From: Ulva prolifera | Lineage: Eukaryota; Chlorophyta; Ulvophyceae; Ulvales; Ulvaceae | DNA length: 64,000 bases | Reading direction: 5' to 3' | Assembly: GCA_023078555.1 (NCBI GenBank) | Contig: CM041199.1 | Span: forward strand, 9,305,315-9,369,314 | Part shown: positions 10,891 to 23,807 of the stretch, piece by piece | Layout of the letters: the number at the start of each line of letters is the position of its first letter | How positions within the stretch are numbered: the stretch's first letter is position 1 | Position numbers and translations under genes: made by a program | The notes under the pieces: model-generated | What the model was told of the DNA's origin: nothing | The model's database searches: none | Seen by the model: the letters and a program-made list of their open reading frames with translations, nothing else

Positions 10891-13800
10891 TATGTCGGCA
10901 TGGTTCCATGTCCGTGCAGTATGTCGGGCACTATGTCAGGCACTATGTAGGCATGGTTCCATGGCCGTGCAGTATGTTGGGCACTATGTTGGGCACTATG
11001 TAGGCATGGTTCCATGTCCGTGCAGTGTGTTGGGCACTATGTTGGGAACTATGTAGGCATGGTTCCATGTCCGTGCAGTGTGTCGGGCACTATGTCAGGC
11101 ACTATATAGGCATGGTTCCATGTCCGTGCAGTATGCCGGGCACTATGTCGGGCACTATGTAGGCATGGTTCTATGTCCGTGCTTTATGCCGGGCACTATG
11201 TTGGGCACTATGTAGGCATGGTTCCATGTCCGTGCACTGTGTTGGGCACTATGTTGGGAACTATGTAGGCATGGTTCCATGTCCGTGCAGTATGTTGGGC
11301 ACTATGTTGGGCACTATGTAGGCATGGTTCCACGTCCGTGCAGTGTGTCAGGCACTATGTCGGGCACTATGTTGGGCACTATGTAGGCATGGTTCCATGT
11401 CCGTGCAGTATGCCGGGCAGTATGTCGAGCACTATGTAGGCATGGTTCCATGTCCGTGCAGTATGCCGGGCACTATCTCGGGCACTATGTAGGAATGGTT
11501 CCATGTCCATGCAGTGTGTCGGGCACTATGTCGGGCACTATGTTGGGCACTATGTAGGCATGGTTCCATGGCCGTGCAGTATGTTGGGCACTATGTTGGG
11601 CACTATGTAGGCATGGTTCCATGTCCGTGCAGTGTGTTGGGCACTATGTTGGGAACTATGTAGGCATGGTTCCATGTCCGTGCAGTGTGTTGGGCACTAT
11701 GTTGGGCACTATGTCGGCATGGTTCCATTTCCGTGCAGTATGTCGGGCACTATGTCAGGCACTATGTAGGCATGGTTCCATGTCCGTGCAGTATGCCGGG
11801 CACTATGTCGGGCACTATGTAGGAATGGTTCCATGTCCATGCAGTGTGTCGGGCACTATGTCGGGCACTATGTTGGGCACTATGTAGGCATGGTTCCATG
11901 TCCGTGCAGTATGTTGGGCACTATGTTGGGCACTATGTAGGCATGGTTCCATGTCCGTGCAGTGTGTTGGGCACTATGTTGGGCACTATGTCGGCATGGT
12001 TCCATGTCCGTGCAGTGTGTTGGGCAATATGTTGGGCACTATGTCGGCATGGTTCCATTTCCGTGCAGTATGTCGGGCACTATGTCAGGCACTATGTAGG
12101 CATGGTTCCATGTCCGTGCAGTATGCCGGGCACTATGTCGGGCACTATGTAGGCATGGTTCCATGTCCGTGCGGTATGTCGGGCACTATGTCGGGCACTA
12201 TGTTGGGCACTATGTCGGCATGGTTCCATGTCCGTGCAGTATGTCGGGCACTATGGTGGGCGCTATGTCGGCATGCTTCCATGTCCATGCAGTATGCCGG
12301 GCACTATGCCAGACACTATGTAGGCATGGTTCCATGTACGTGCGGTATGTCGGGCACTATGTCGGGCGGTATGTTGGGCACTATGTTGGGCACTGTGTTG
12401 GGCACTATGTAGGCATGGTTCCATGTCCGTGCAGTATGCCGGGCACTATGTCGGGCACTATGTAGGCATGGTTCCATGTCCGTGCAGTATGCCGGGCACT
12501 ATGTCGGGCACTATGTAGGCATGGTTCCATGTCCGTGCAGTATGCCGGGCACTATGTCGGGCACTATGTTAAGCACTATGTAGGCATGGTTCCATGTCCG
12601 TGCAGTATGCCGGGCACTATGTCGGGCACTATGTAGGCATGGTTCCATGTCCGTGCAGTATGCCGGGCACTATGTCGGGCACTATGTAGGAATGGTTCCA
12701 TGTCCATGCAGTGTGTCGGGCACTATGTCGGGCACTATGTTGGGCACTATGTAGGCATGGTTCCATGTCCGTGCAGTATGTTGGGCACTATGTTGGGCAC
12801 TATGTAGGCATGGTTCCATGTCCGTGCACTGTGTTGGGCACTATGTTGGGAACTATGTAGGCATGGTTCCATGTCCGTGCAGTGTGTTGGGCACTATGTT
12901 GGGCACTATGTCGGCATGGTTTTATGTCCGTGCAGTATGTCGGGCACTATGTCAGGCACTATGTAGGCATGGTTCCATGTCCGTGCAGTATGCCGGGCAC
13001 TATCTCGGGCACTATGTAGGCATGGTTCCATGTCCGTGCAGTATGTTGGGCACTATGTTGGGCACTATGTAGGCATGGTTCCATGTCCGTGCAGTGTGTC
13101 AGGCACTATGTCGGGCACTATGTTGGGCACTATGTAGGCATGGTTCCATGTCCGTGCAGTATGTTGTGCACTATGTTGGGCACTATGTAGGCATGGTTCC
13201 ATGTCCGTGCAGTGTGTTGGGCACTATGTTGGGAACTATGTAGGCATGGTTCCATGTCCGTGCACTATGTCGGGCACTATGTTGGGCACTATGTAGGCAT
13301 GGTTCCATGTCCGTGCAGTATGTTGGGCACTATGTTGGGCACTATGTAGGCATGGTTCCATGTCCGTGCACTGTGTTGGGCACTATGTTGGGAACTATGT
13401 AGGCATGGTTCCATGTCCGTGCAGTGTGTTGGGCACTATGTTGGGCACTATGTCGGCATGGTTTTATGTCCGTGCAGTATGTCGGGCACTATGTCAGGCA
13501 CTATGTAGGCATGGTTCCATGTCCGTGCAGTATGCCGGGCACTATCTCGGGCACTATGTAGGCATGGTTCCATGTCCGTGCAGTATGTTGGGCACTATGT
13601 TGGGCACTATGTAGGCATGGTTCCATGTCCGTGCAGTGTGTCAGGCACTATGTCGGGCACTATGTTGGGCACTATGTAGGCATGGTTCCATGTCCGTGCA
13701 GTATGTTGGGCACTATGTTGGGCACTATGTGGGGCACTATGTTGGGCACTATGTCGGCATGGTTCCATGTCCATGCAGTATGCCGGGCACTATGCCAGGC

Positions 13801-15165
13801 ACTATGTCGGGCACTATGTCGGCATGGTTCCATGTCCGTGTAGTATGTTGGGCACTATGTTGGGCACTATGTAGGCATGGTTCCATGTCCGTGTAGTATG
13901 CCGGGCACTATGTCGGGCACTATGTAGGCATGGTTCCATGTCCATGCAGTGTGTCGGGCACTATGTCGGGCACTATGTCGGGCACTATGTTGGGCACTAT
14001 GTAGGCATGTTTCCATGTCCGTGCAGTATGCCGGGCACTATGTTGGGCACTATGTAGGCATGGTTCCATGTCCGTGCACTGTGTTGGGCACTATGTTGGG
14101 AACTATGTAGGCATGGTTCCATGTCCGTGCAGTGTGTTGGGCACTATGTTGGGCACTATGTCGGCATGGTTTTATGTCCGTGCAGTATGTCGGGCACTAT
14201 GTCAGGCACTATGTAGGCATGGTTCCATGTCCGTGCAGTATGCCGGGCACTATCTCGGGCACTATGTAGGCATGGTTCCATGTCCGTGCAGTATGTTGGG
14301 CACTATGTTGGGCACTATGTAGGAATGGTTCCATGTCCATGCAGTGTGTCGGGCACTATGTCGGGCACTATGTTGGGCACTATGTAGGCATGGTTCCATG
14401 TCCGTGCAGTATGTTGGGCACTATGTTGGGCACTATGTAGGCATGGTTCCATGTCCGTGCACTGTGTTGGGCACTATGTTGGGAACTATGTAGGCATGGT
14501 TCCATGTCCGTGCAGTGTGTTGGGCACTATGTTGGGCACTATGTCGGCATGGTTTTATGTCCGTGCAGTATGTCGGGCACTATGTCAGGCACTATGTAGG
14601 CATGGTTCCATGTCCGTGCAGTATGCCGGGCACTATCTCGGGCACTATGTAGGCATGGTTCCATGTCCGTGCAGTATGTTGGGCACTATGTTGGGCACTA
14701 TGTAGGCATGGTTCCATGTCCGTGCAGTGTGTCAGGCACTATGTCGGGCACTATGTTGGGCACTATGTAGGCATGGTTCCATGTCCGTGCAGTATGTTGG
14801 GCACTATGTTGGGCACTATGTAGGCATGGTTCCATGTCCGTGCAGTGTGTTGGGCACTATGTTGGGCACTATGTCGGCATGGTTCCATGTCCGTGCAGTA
14901 TGTCGGGCACTATGTCAGGCACTATGTAGGCATGGTTCCATGGCCGTGCTTTATGTCAGGCACTATGTTGGGCACTATGTCGGCATGGTTCCATGTCCGT
15001 GTAGTATGTTGGGCACTATGTTGGGCACTATGTAGGCATGGTTCCATGTCCGTGTAGTATGCCGGGCACTATGTCGGGCACTATGTAGGCATGGTTCCAT
15101 GTCCATGCAGTGTGTCGGGCACTGTGTCGGGCACTATGTGGGGCACTATGTTGGGCACTATGTCG

Positions 15166-16875
15166 GCATGGTTCCATGTCCATGTAGTATGCCGGGCACT
15201 ATGCCAGGCACTATGTCGGGCACTATGTCGGCATGGTTCCATGTCCGTGTAGTATGTTGGGCACTATGTTGGGCACTATGTAGGCATGGTTCCATGTCCG
15301 TGTAGTATGCCGGGCACTATGTCGGGCACTATGTAGGCATGGTTCCATGTCCATGCAGTGTGTCGGGCACTATGTCGGGCACTATGTCGGGCACTATGTT
15401 GGGCACTATGTAGGCATGTTTCCATGTCCGTGCAGTATGCCGGGCACTATGTCGGGCACTATGTCAGGCACTATGTTGGGCACTATGTCGGCATGGTTCC
15501 ATGTCCGTGCAGTATGTCGGGCACTATGTCAGGCAATATGTAGGCTTGGTTCCATGTCCGTGCGGTATGTCGGGCACTATGTTGGGCGCTATGTAGGCAT
15601 GGTTCCATGTCCGTGCGGTATGTCGGGCACTATGTCAGGCACTATGTTGGGCACTATGTCGGCATGGTTCCATGTCCGTGTAGTATGTTGGGCACTATGT
15701 TGGGCACTATGTAGGCATGGTTCCATGTCCGTGTAGTATGCCGGGCACTATGTCGGGCACTATGTAGGCATGGTTCCATGTCCATGCAGTGTGTCGGGCA
15801 CTATGTCGGGCACTATGTCGGGCACTATGTTGGGCACTATGTAGGCATGTTTCCATGTCCGTGCAGTATGCCGGGCACTATGTCGGGCACTATGTAGGAA
15901 TGGTTCCATGTCCATGCAGTGTGTCGGGCAGTATGTTGGGCACTATGTTGGGCACTATGTAGGCATGGTTCCATGTCCGTGCAGTGTGTCGGGCACTATG
16001 TCGGGCACTATGTCGGCATGGTTCCATGTCCGTGAAGTATGTCGGGCACTATGTCGGGCACTATGTTGGGCGCTATGTCGGCATGGTTCCATGTCCATGC
16101 AGTATGCCGGGCACTATGCCAGGCACAATGTAGGCATGGTTCCATGTCCGTGCAGTATGCCGGGCACTATGTCGGGCACTATGTAGGCATGGTTCCATGT
16201 CCGTGCGGTATGTCGGGCACTATGTCAGGCACTATGTTGGGCACTATGTCGGCATGGTTCCATGTCCGTGTAGTATGTTGGGCACTATGTTGGGCACTAT
16301 GTAGGCATGGTTCCATGTCCGTGTAGTATGCCGGGCACTATGTCGGGCACTATGTAGGCATGGTTCCATGTCCGTGAAGTATGTCGGGCACTATGTCGGG
16401 CACTATGTTGGGCGCTATGTCGGCATGGTTCCATGTCCATGCAGTATGCCGGGCACTATGCCAGGCACAATGTAGGCATGGTTCCATGTCCGTGCAGTAT
16501 GCCGGGCACTATGTCGGGCACTATGTAGGCATGGTTCCATGTCCGTGCGGTATGTCGGGCACTATGTCAGGCACTATGTTGGACACTATGTCGGCATGGT
16601 TCCATGTCCGTGTAGTATGTTGGGCACTATGTTGGGCACTATGTAGGCATGGTTCCATGTCCGTGTAGTATGCCGGGCACTATGTCGGGCACTATGTAGG
16701 CATGGTTCCATGTCCATGCAGTGTGTCGGGCACTATGTCGGGCACTATGTCGGGCACTATGTTGGGCACTATGTCGGCATGGTTCCATGTCCGTGCAGTG
16801 TGTTGGGCACTATGTTGGGAACTATGCAGGCATGGTTCCATGTCCGTGCAGTGTGTTGGGCACTATGTTGGGCAC
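15166..16875. repeat. Segmental duplication inside the satellite, copy B
   Basis: Partner of 9181-10890 at offset 5985. The shared order of 53-, 65- and 77-bp monomers shows block duplication rather than independent expansion. Edges are approximate. Confidence 0.75.
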
Positions 16876-19800
16876 TATGTCGGCATGGTTCCATTTCCGT
16901 GCAGTATGTCGGGCACTATGTCAGGCACTATGTAGGCATGGTTCCATGTCCGTGCAGTATGCCGGGCACTATGTCGGGCACTATGTAGGAATGGTTCCAT
17001 GTCCATGCAGTGTGTCGGGCACTATGTCGGGCACTATGTTGGGCACTATGTAGGCATGGTTCCATGTCCGTGCAGTATGTTGGGCACTATGTTGGGCACT
17101 ATGTAGGCATGGTTCCATGTCCGTGCAGTGTGTTGGGCACTATGTTGGGCACTATGTCGGCATGGTTCCATGTCCGTGCAGTGTGTTGGGCAATATGTTG
17201 GGCACTATGTCGGCATGGTTCCATTTCCGTGCAGTATGTCGGGCACTATGTCAGGCACTATGTAGGCATGGTTCCATGTCCGTGCAGTATGCCGGGCACT
17301 ATGTCGGGCACTATGTAGGCATGGTTCCATGTCCGTGCGGTATGTCGGGCACTATGTCGGGCACTATGTTGGGCACTATGTCGGCATGGTTCCATGTCCG
17401 TGCAGTATGTCGGGCACTATGGTGGGCGCTATGTCGGCATGCTTCCATGTCCATGCAGTATGCCGGGCACTATGCCAGGCACTATGTAGGCATGGTTCCA
17501 TGTCCGTGCAGTATGCCGGGCAGCACGTCGGGCACTATGTAGGCATGGTTCCATGTACGTGCGGTATGTCGGGCACTATGTCGGGCGGTATGTTGGGCAC
17601 TATGTTGGGCACTGTGTTGGGCACTATGTAGGCATGGTTCCATGTCCGTGCAGTATGCCGGGCACTATGTCGGGCACTATGTAGGCATGGTTCCATGTCC
17701 GTGCAGTATGCCGGGCACTATGTCGGGCACTATGTAGGCATGGTTCCATGTCCGTGCAGTATGCCGGGCACTATGTCGGGCACTATGTAGGCATGGTTCC
17801 ATGTCCGTGCAGTATGCCGGGCACTATGCTATGTCGGGCACTATGTAGGAATGGTTCCATGTCCATGCAGTGTGTCGGGCACTATGTCGGGCACTATGTT
17901 GGGCACTATGTAGGCATGGTTCCATGTCCGTGCAGTATGTTGGGCACTATGTTGGGCACTATGTAGGCATGGTTCCATGTCCGTGCACTGTGTTGGGCAC
18001 TATGTTGGGAACTATGTAGGCATGGTTCCATGTCCGTGCAGTGTGTTGGGCACTATGTTGGGCACTATGTCGGCATGGTTTTATGTCCGTGCAGTATGTC
18101 GGGCACTATGTCAGGCACTATGTAGGCATGGTTCCATGTCCGTGCAGTATGCCGGGCACTATCTCGGGCACTATGTAGGCATGGTTCCATGTCCGTGCAG
18201 TGTGTTGGGCACTATGTTGGGCACTATGTCGGCATAGTTTTATGTCCGTGCAGTATGTCGGGCACTATGTCAGGCACTATGTAGGCATGGTTCCATGTCC
18301 GTGCAGTATGCCGGGCACTATCTCGGGCACTATGTAGGCATGGTTCCATGTCCGTGCAGTGTGTCAGGCACTATGTCGGGCACTATGTTGGGCACTATGT
18401 AGGCATGGTTCCATGTCCGTGCAGTATGTTGGGCACTATGTTGGGCACTATGTAGGCATGGTTCCATGTCCGTGCAGTGTGTTGGGCACTATGTTGGGAA
18501 CTATGTAGGCATGGTTCCATGTCCGTGCACTATGTCGGGCACTATGTTGGGCACTATGTAGGCATGGTTCCATGTCCGTGCAGTATGTTGGGCACTATGT
18601 TGGGCACTATGTAGGCATGGTTCCATGTCCGTGCACTGTGTTGGGCACTATGTTGGGCACTATGTCGGCATGGTTTTATGTCCGTGCAGTATGTCGGGCA
18701 CTATGTCAGGCACTATGTAGGCATGGTTCCATGTCCGTGCAGTATGTTGGGCACTATGTTGGGCACTATGTAGGCATGGTTCCATGTCCGTGCAATATGT
18801 CGGGCACTATGTCGGGCACTATGTAGGCATGGTTCCATGTCCGTGCAGTATGCCGGGCACTATCTCGGGCACTATGTAGGCATGGTTCCATGTCCGTGCA
18901 GTATGTTGGGCACTATGTTGGGCACTATGTAGGCATGGTTCCATGTCCGTGCAGTGTGTCAGGCACTATGTCGGGCACTATGTTGGGCACTATGTAGGCA
19001 TGGTTCCATGTCCGTGCAGTATGTTGGGCACTATGGTGGGCGCTATGTCGGCATGCTTCCATGTCCATGCAGTATGCCGGGCACTATGCCAGGCACTATG
19101 TAGGCATGGTTCCATGTCCGTGCAGTATGTTGGGCACTATGTTGGGCACTATGTAGGCATGGTTCCATGTCCGCGCAGTATGCCGGGCAGTATGTCGGGC
19201 ACTATGTAGGCATGGTTCCATGGCCGTGCAGTATGTTGGGCACTATGTTGGGCACTATGTAGGCATGGTTCCATGTCCGTGCAGTGTGTTGGGCACTATG
19301 TTGGGAACTATGTAGGCATGGTTCCATGTCCGTGCAGTGTGTTGGGCACTATGTTGGGCACTATGTCGGCATGGTTCCATTTCCGTGCAGTATGTCGGGC
19401 ACTATGTCAGGCACTATGTAGGCATGGTTCCATGTCCGTGCAGTATGCCGGGCACTATGTCGGGCACTATGTAGGCATGGTTCTATGTCCGTGCACTATG
19501 CCGGGCACTATGTCGGGCACTATGTAGTCATGGTTCCATGTCCGTGCGGTATGTCGGGCACTATGTCGGGCACTATGTTGGGCACTATGTCGGCATGGTT
19601 CCATGTCTGTGCAGTATGTCGGGCACTATGGTGGGCGCTATGTCGGCATGCTTCCATGTCCATGCAGTATGCCGGGCACTATGCCAGGCACTATGTAGGC
19701 ATGGTTCCATGTCCGTGCAGTATGCCGGGCAGCACGTCGGGCACTATGTAGGCATGGTTCCATGTACGTGCGGTATGTCGGGCACTATGTCGGGCGGTAT

Positions 19801-22531
19801 GTTGGGCACTATGTCGGGCACTGTGTTGGGCACTATGTAGGCATGGTTCCATGTCCGTGCAGTATGTTGGGCACTATGTTGGGCACTATGTAGGCATGGT
19901 TCCATGTCCGTGCACTGTGTTGGGCACTATGTTGGGAACTATGTAGGCATGGTTCCATGTCCGTGCAGTGTGTTGGGCACTATGTTGGGCACTATGTCGG
20001 CATGGTTTTATGTCCGTGCAGTATGTCGGGCACTATGTCAGGCACTATGTAGGCATGGTTCCATGTCCGTGCAGTATGCCGGGCACTATCTCGGGCACTA
20101 TGTAGGCATGGTTCCATGTCCGTGCAGTGTGTTGGGCACTATGTTGGGCACTATGTCGGCATGGTTTTATGTCCGTGCAGTATGTCGGGCACTATGTCAG
20201 GCACTATGTAGGCATGGTTCCATGTCCGTGCAGTATGCCGGGCACTATCTCGGGCACTATGTAGGCATGGTTCCATGTCCGTGCAGTGTGTCAGGCACTA
20301 TGTCGGGCACTATGTTGGGCACTATGTAGGCATGGTTCCATGTCCGTGCAGTATGTTGGGCACTATGTTGGGCACTATGTAGGCATGGTTCCATGTCCGT
20401 GCAGTGTGTTGGGCACTATGTTGGGAACTATGTAGGCATGGTTCCATGTCCGTGCACTATGTCGGGCACTATGTTGGGCACTATGTAGGCATGGTTCCAT
20501 GTCCGTGCAGTATGTTGGGCACTATGTTGGGCACTATGTAGGCATGGTTCCATGTCCGTGCACTGTGTTGGGCACTATGTTGGGCACTATGTCGGCATGG
20601 TTTTATGTCCGTGCAGTATGTCGGGCACTATGTCAGGCACTATGTAGGCATGGTTCCATGTCCGTGCAGTATGTTGGGCACTATGTTGGGCACTATGTAG
20701 GCATGGTTCCATGTCCGTGCAATATGTCGGGCACTATGTCGGGCACTATGTAGGCATGGTTCCATGTCCGTGCAGTATGCCGGGCACTATCTCGGGCACT
20801 ATGTAGGCATGGTTCCATGTCCGTGCAGTATGTTGGGCACTATGTTGGGCACTATGTAGGCATGGTTCCATGTCCGTGCAGTGTGTCAGGCACTATGTCG
20901 GGCACTATGTTGGGCACTATGTAGGCATGGTTCCATGTCCGTGCAGTATGTTGGGCACTATGTTGGGCACTATGTAGGCATGGTTCCATGTCCGTGCAGT
21001 GTGTTGGGCACTATGTTGGGAACTATGTAGGCATGGTTCCATGTCCGTGCAGTGTGTTGGGCACTATGTTGGGCACTATGTCGGCATGGTTCCATGTCCG
21101 TGCACTATGTCGGGCACTATGTTGGGCACTATGTCGGCATGGTTCCATGTCCGTGCAGTATGCCGGACACTATGTCGGGCACTATGTAGGCATGGTTCCA
21201 TGTCCGTGCAGTATGTTGGGCACTATGTTGGGCACTATGTAGGCATGGTTCCACGTCCGTGCAGTGTGTCGGGCACTATGTCGGGCACTATGTTGGGCAC
21301 TATGTAGGCATGGTTCCATGTCCGTGCAGTATGCCGGGCAGTATGTCGGGCACTATGTAGGCATGGTTCCATGTCCGTGCAGTATGCCGGGCACTATCTC
21401 GGGCACTATGTAGGAATGGTTCCATGTCCATGCAGTGTGTCGGGCACTATGTCGGGCACTATGTTGGGCACTATGTAGGCATGGTTCCATGGCCGTGCAG
21501 TATGTTGGGCACTATGTTGGGCACTATGTAGGCATGGTTCCATGTCCGTGCAGTGTGTTGGGCACTATGTTGGGAACTATGTAGGCATGGTTCCATGTCC
21601 GTGCAGTGTGTTGGGCACTATGTTGGGCACTATGTCGGCATGGTTCCATTTCCGTGCAGTATGTCGGGCACTATGTCAGGCACTATGTAGGCATGGTTCC
21701 ATGTCCGTGCAGTATGCCGGGCACTATGTCGGGCACTATGTAGGCATGGTTCTATGTCCGTGCACTATGCCGGGCACTGTGTCGGGCACTATGTAGGCAT
21801 GGTTCCATGTCCGTGCAGTATGTTGGGCACTATGTTGGGCACTATGTAGGCATGGTTCCATGTCCGTGCAGTGTGTCGGGCACTATGTCGGGCACTATGT
21901 TGGGCACTATGTAGGCATGGTTCCATGTCCGTGCAGTATGTTGGGCACTATGTTGGGCACTATGTAGGCATGGTTCCATGTCCGTGCAGTGTGTTGGGCA
22001 CTATGTTGGGAACTATGTAGGCATGGTTCCATGTCCGTGCAGTGTGTTGGGCACTATGTTGGGCACTATGTCGGCATGGTTCCATGTCCGTGCAGTATGT
22101 CGGGCACTATGTCAGGCACTATGTAGGCATGGTTCCATGTCCGTGCAGTATGCCGGGCACTATGTCGGGCACTATGTAGGCATGGTTCCATGTCCATGCA
22201 GTATGTTGGGCACTATGTTGGGCACTATGTAGGCATGGTTCCATGTCCGTGCAGTGTGTCGGGCACTATGTCGGGCACTATGTTGGGCACTATGTAGGCA
22301 TGGTTCCATGTCCGTGCAGTATGCCGGGCACTATGTCGGGCACTATGTAGGCATGGTTCCATGTCCGTGCAGTATGCCGGGCACTATCTCGGGCACTATG
22401 TAGGAATGGTTCCATGTCCATGCAGTGTGTCGGGCACTATGTCGGGCACTATGTTGGGCACTATGTAGGCATGGTTCCATGTCCGTGCAGTATGTTGGGC
22501 ACTATGTTGGCCACTATGTAGGCATGGTTCC

Positions 22532-23807
22532 ATGTCCGTGCAGTGTGTTGGGCACTATGTTGGGAACTATGTAGGCATGGTTCCATGTCCGTGCAGTGTG
22601 TTGGGCACTATGTTGGGCACTATGTCGGCATGGTTCCATTTCCGTGCAGTATGTCGGGCACTATGTCAGGCACTATGTAGGCATGGTTCCATGTCCGTGC
22701 AGTATGCCGGGCACTATGTCGGGCACTATGTAGGCATGGTTCTATGTCCGTGCACTATGCCGGGCACTATGTCGGGCACTATGTAGTCATGGTTCCATGT
22801 CCGTGCGGTATGTCGGGCACTATGTCGGGCACTATGTTGGGCACTATGTCGGCATGGTTCCATGTCTGTGCAGTATGTCGGGCACTATGGTGGGCGCTAT
22901 GTCGGCATGCTTCCATGTCCATGCAGTATGCCGGGCACTATGCCAGGCACTATGTAGGCATGGTTCCATGTCCGTGCAGTATGCCGGGCAGCACGTCGGG
23001 CACTATGTAGGCATGGTTCCATGTACGTGCGGTATGTCGGGCACTATGTCGGGCGGTATGTTGGGCACTATGTCGGGCACTGTGTTGGGCACTATGTAGG
23101 CATGGTTCCATGTCCGTGCAGTATGCCGGGCACTATGTCGGGCACTATGTAGGCATGGTTCCATGTCCGTGCAGTATGCCGGGCACTATGTCGGGCACTA
23201 TGTAGGCATGGTTCCATGTCCGTGCAGTATGCCGGGCACTATGTTGGGCACTATGTTGAGCACTATGTCGGCATGGTTCCATGTCCGTGCAGTATGTCGG
23301 GCACTATGTCGGGCACTATGTAGGCATGGCTCCATGTCCGTGCAGTATGCCGGGCACTATGTCGGGCACTATGTAGGCATGGTTCCATGTCCGTGCAGTA
23401 TGCCGGGCACTATGTCGGGCACTATGTCGGGCACTATGTAGGCATGGTTCTATGTCCGTGCACTATGCCGGGCACTATGTCGGGCACTATGTAGTCATGG
23501 TTCCATGTCCGTGCGGTATGTCGGGCACTATGTCGGGCACTATGTTGGGCACTATGTCGGCATGGTTCCATGTCTGTGCAGTATGTCGGGCACTATGGTG
23601 GGCGCTATGTCGGCATGCTTCCATGTCCATGCAGTATGCCGGGCACTATGCCAGGCACTATGTAGGCATGGTTCCATGTCCGTGCAGTATGCCGGGCAGC
23701 ACGTCGGGCACTATGTAGGCATGGTTCCATGTACGTGCGGTATGTCGGGCACTATGTCGGGCGGTATGTTGGGCACTATGTCGGGCACTGTGTTGGGCAC
23801 TATGTAG
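22532..23807. repeat. Satellite block repeated at 32670-33945 (offset 10138 bp)
   Basis: The diagnostic monomer order (CCATTTCCG, CACTATGCC, GTAGTCATGG, GCTTCCATG, GGGCAGCACG, GTACGTGCGG variants) recurs at a constant offset of 10138 bp. A single difference, GGGCATTATG at 33661-33670, is also found in a further copy at 34900-34909 (offset 1238 bp). Confidence 0.7.
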
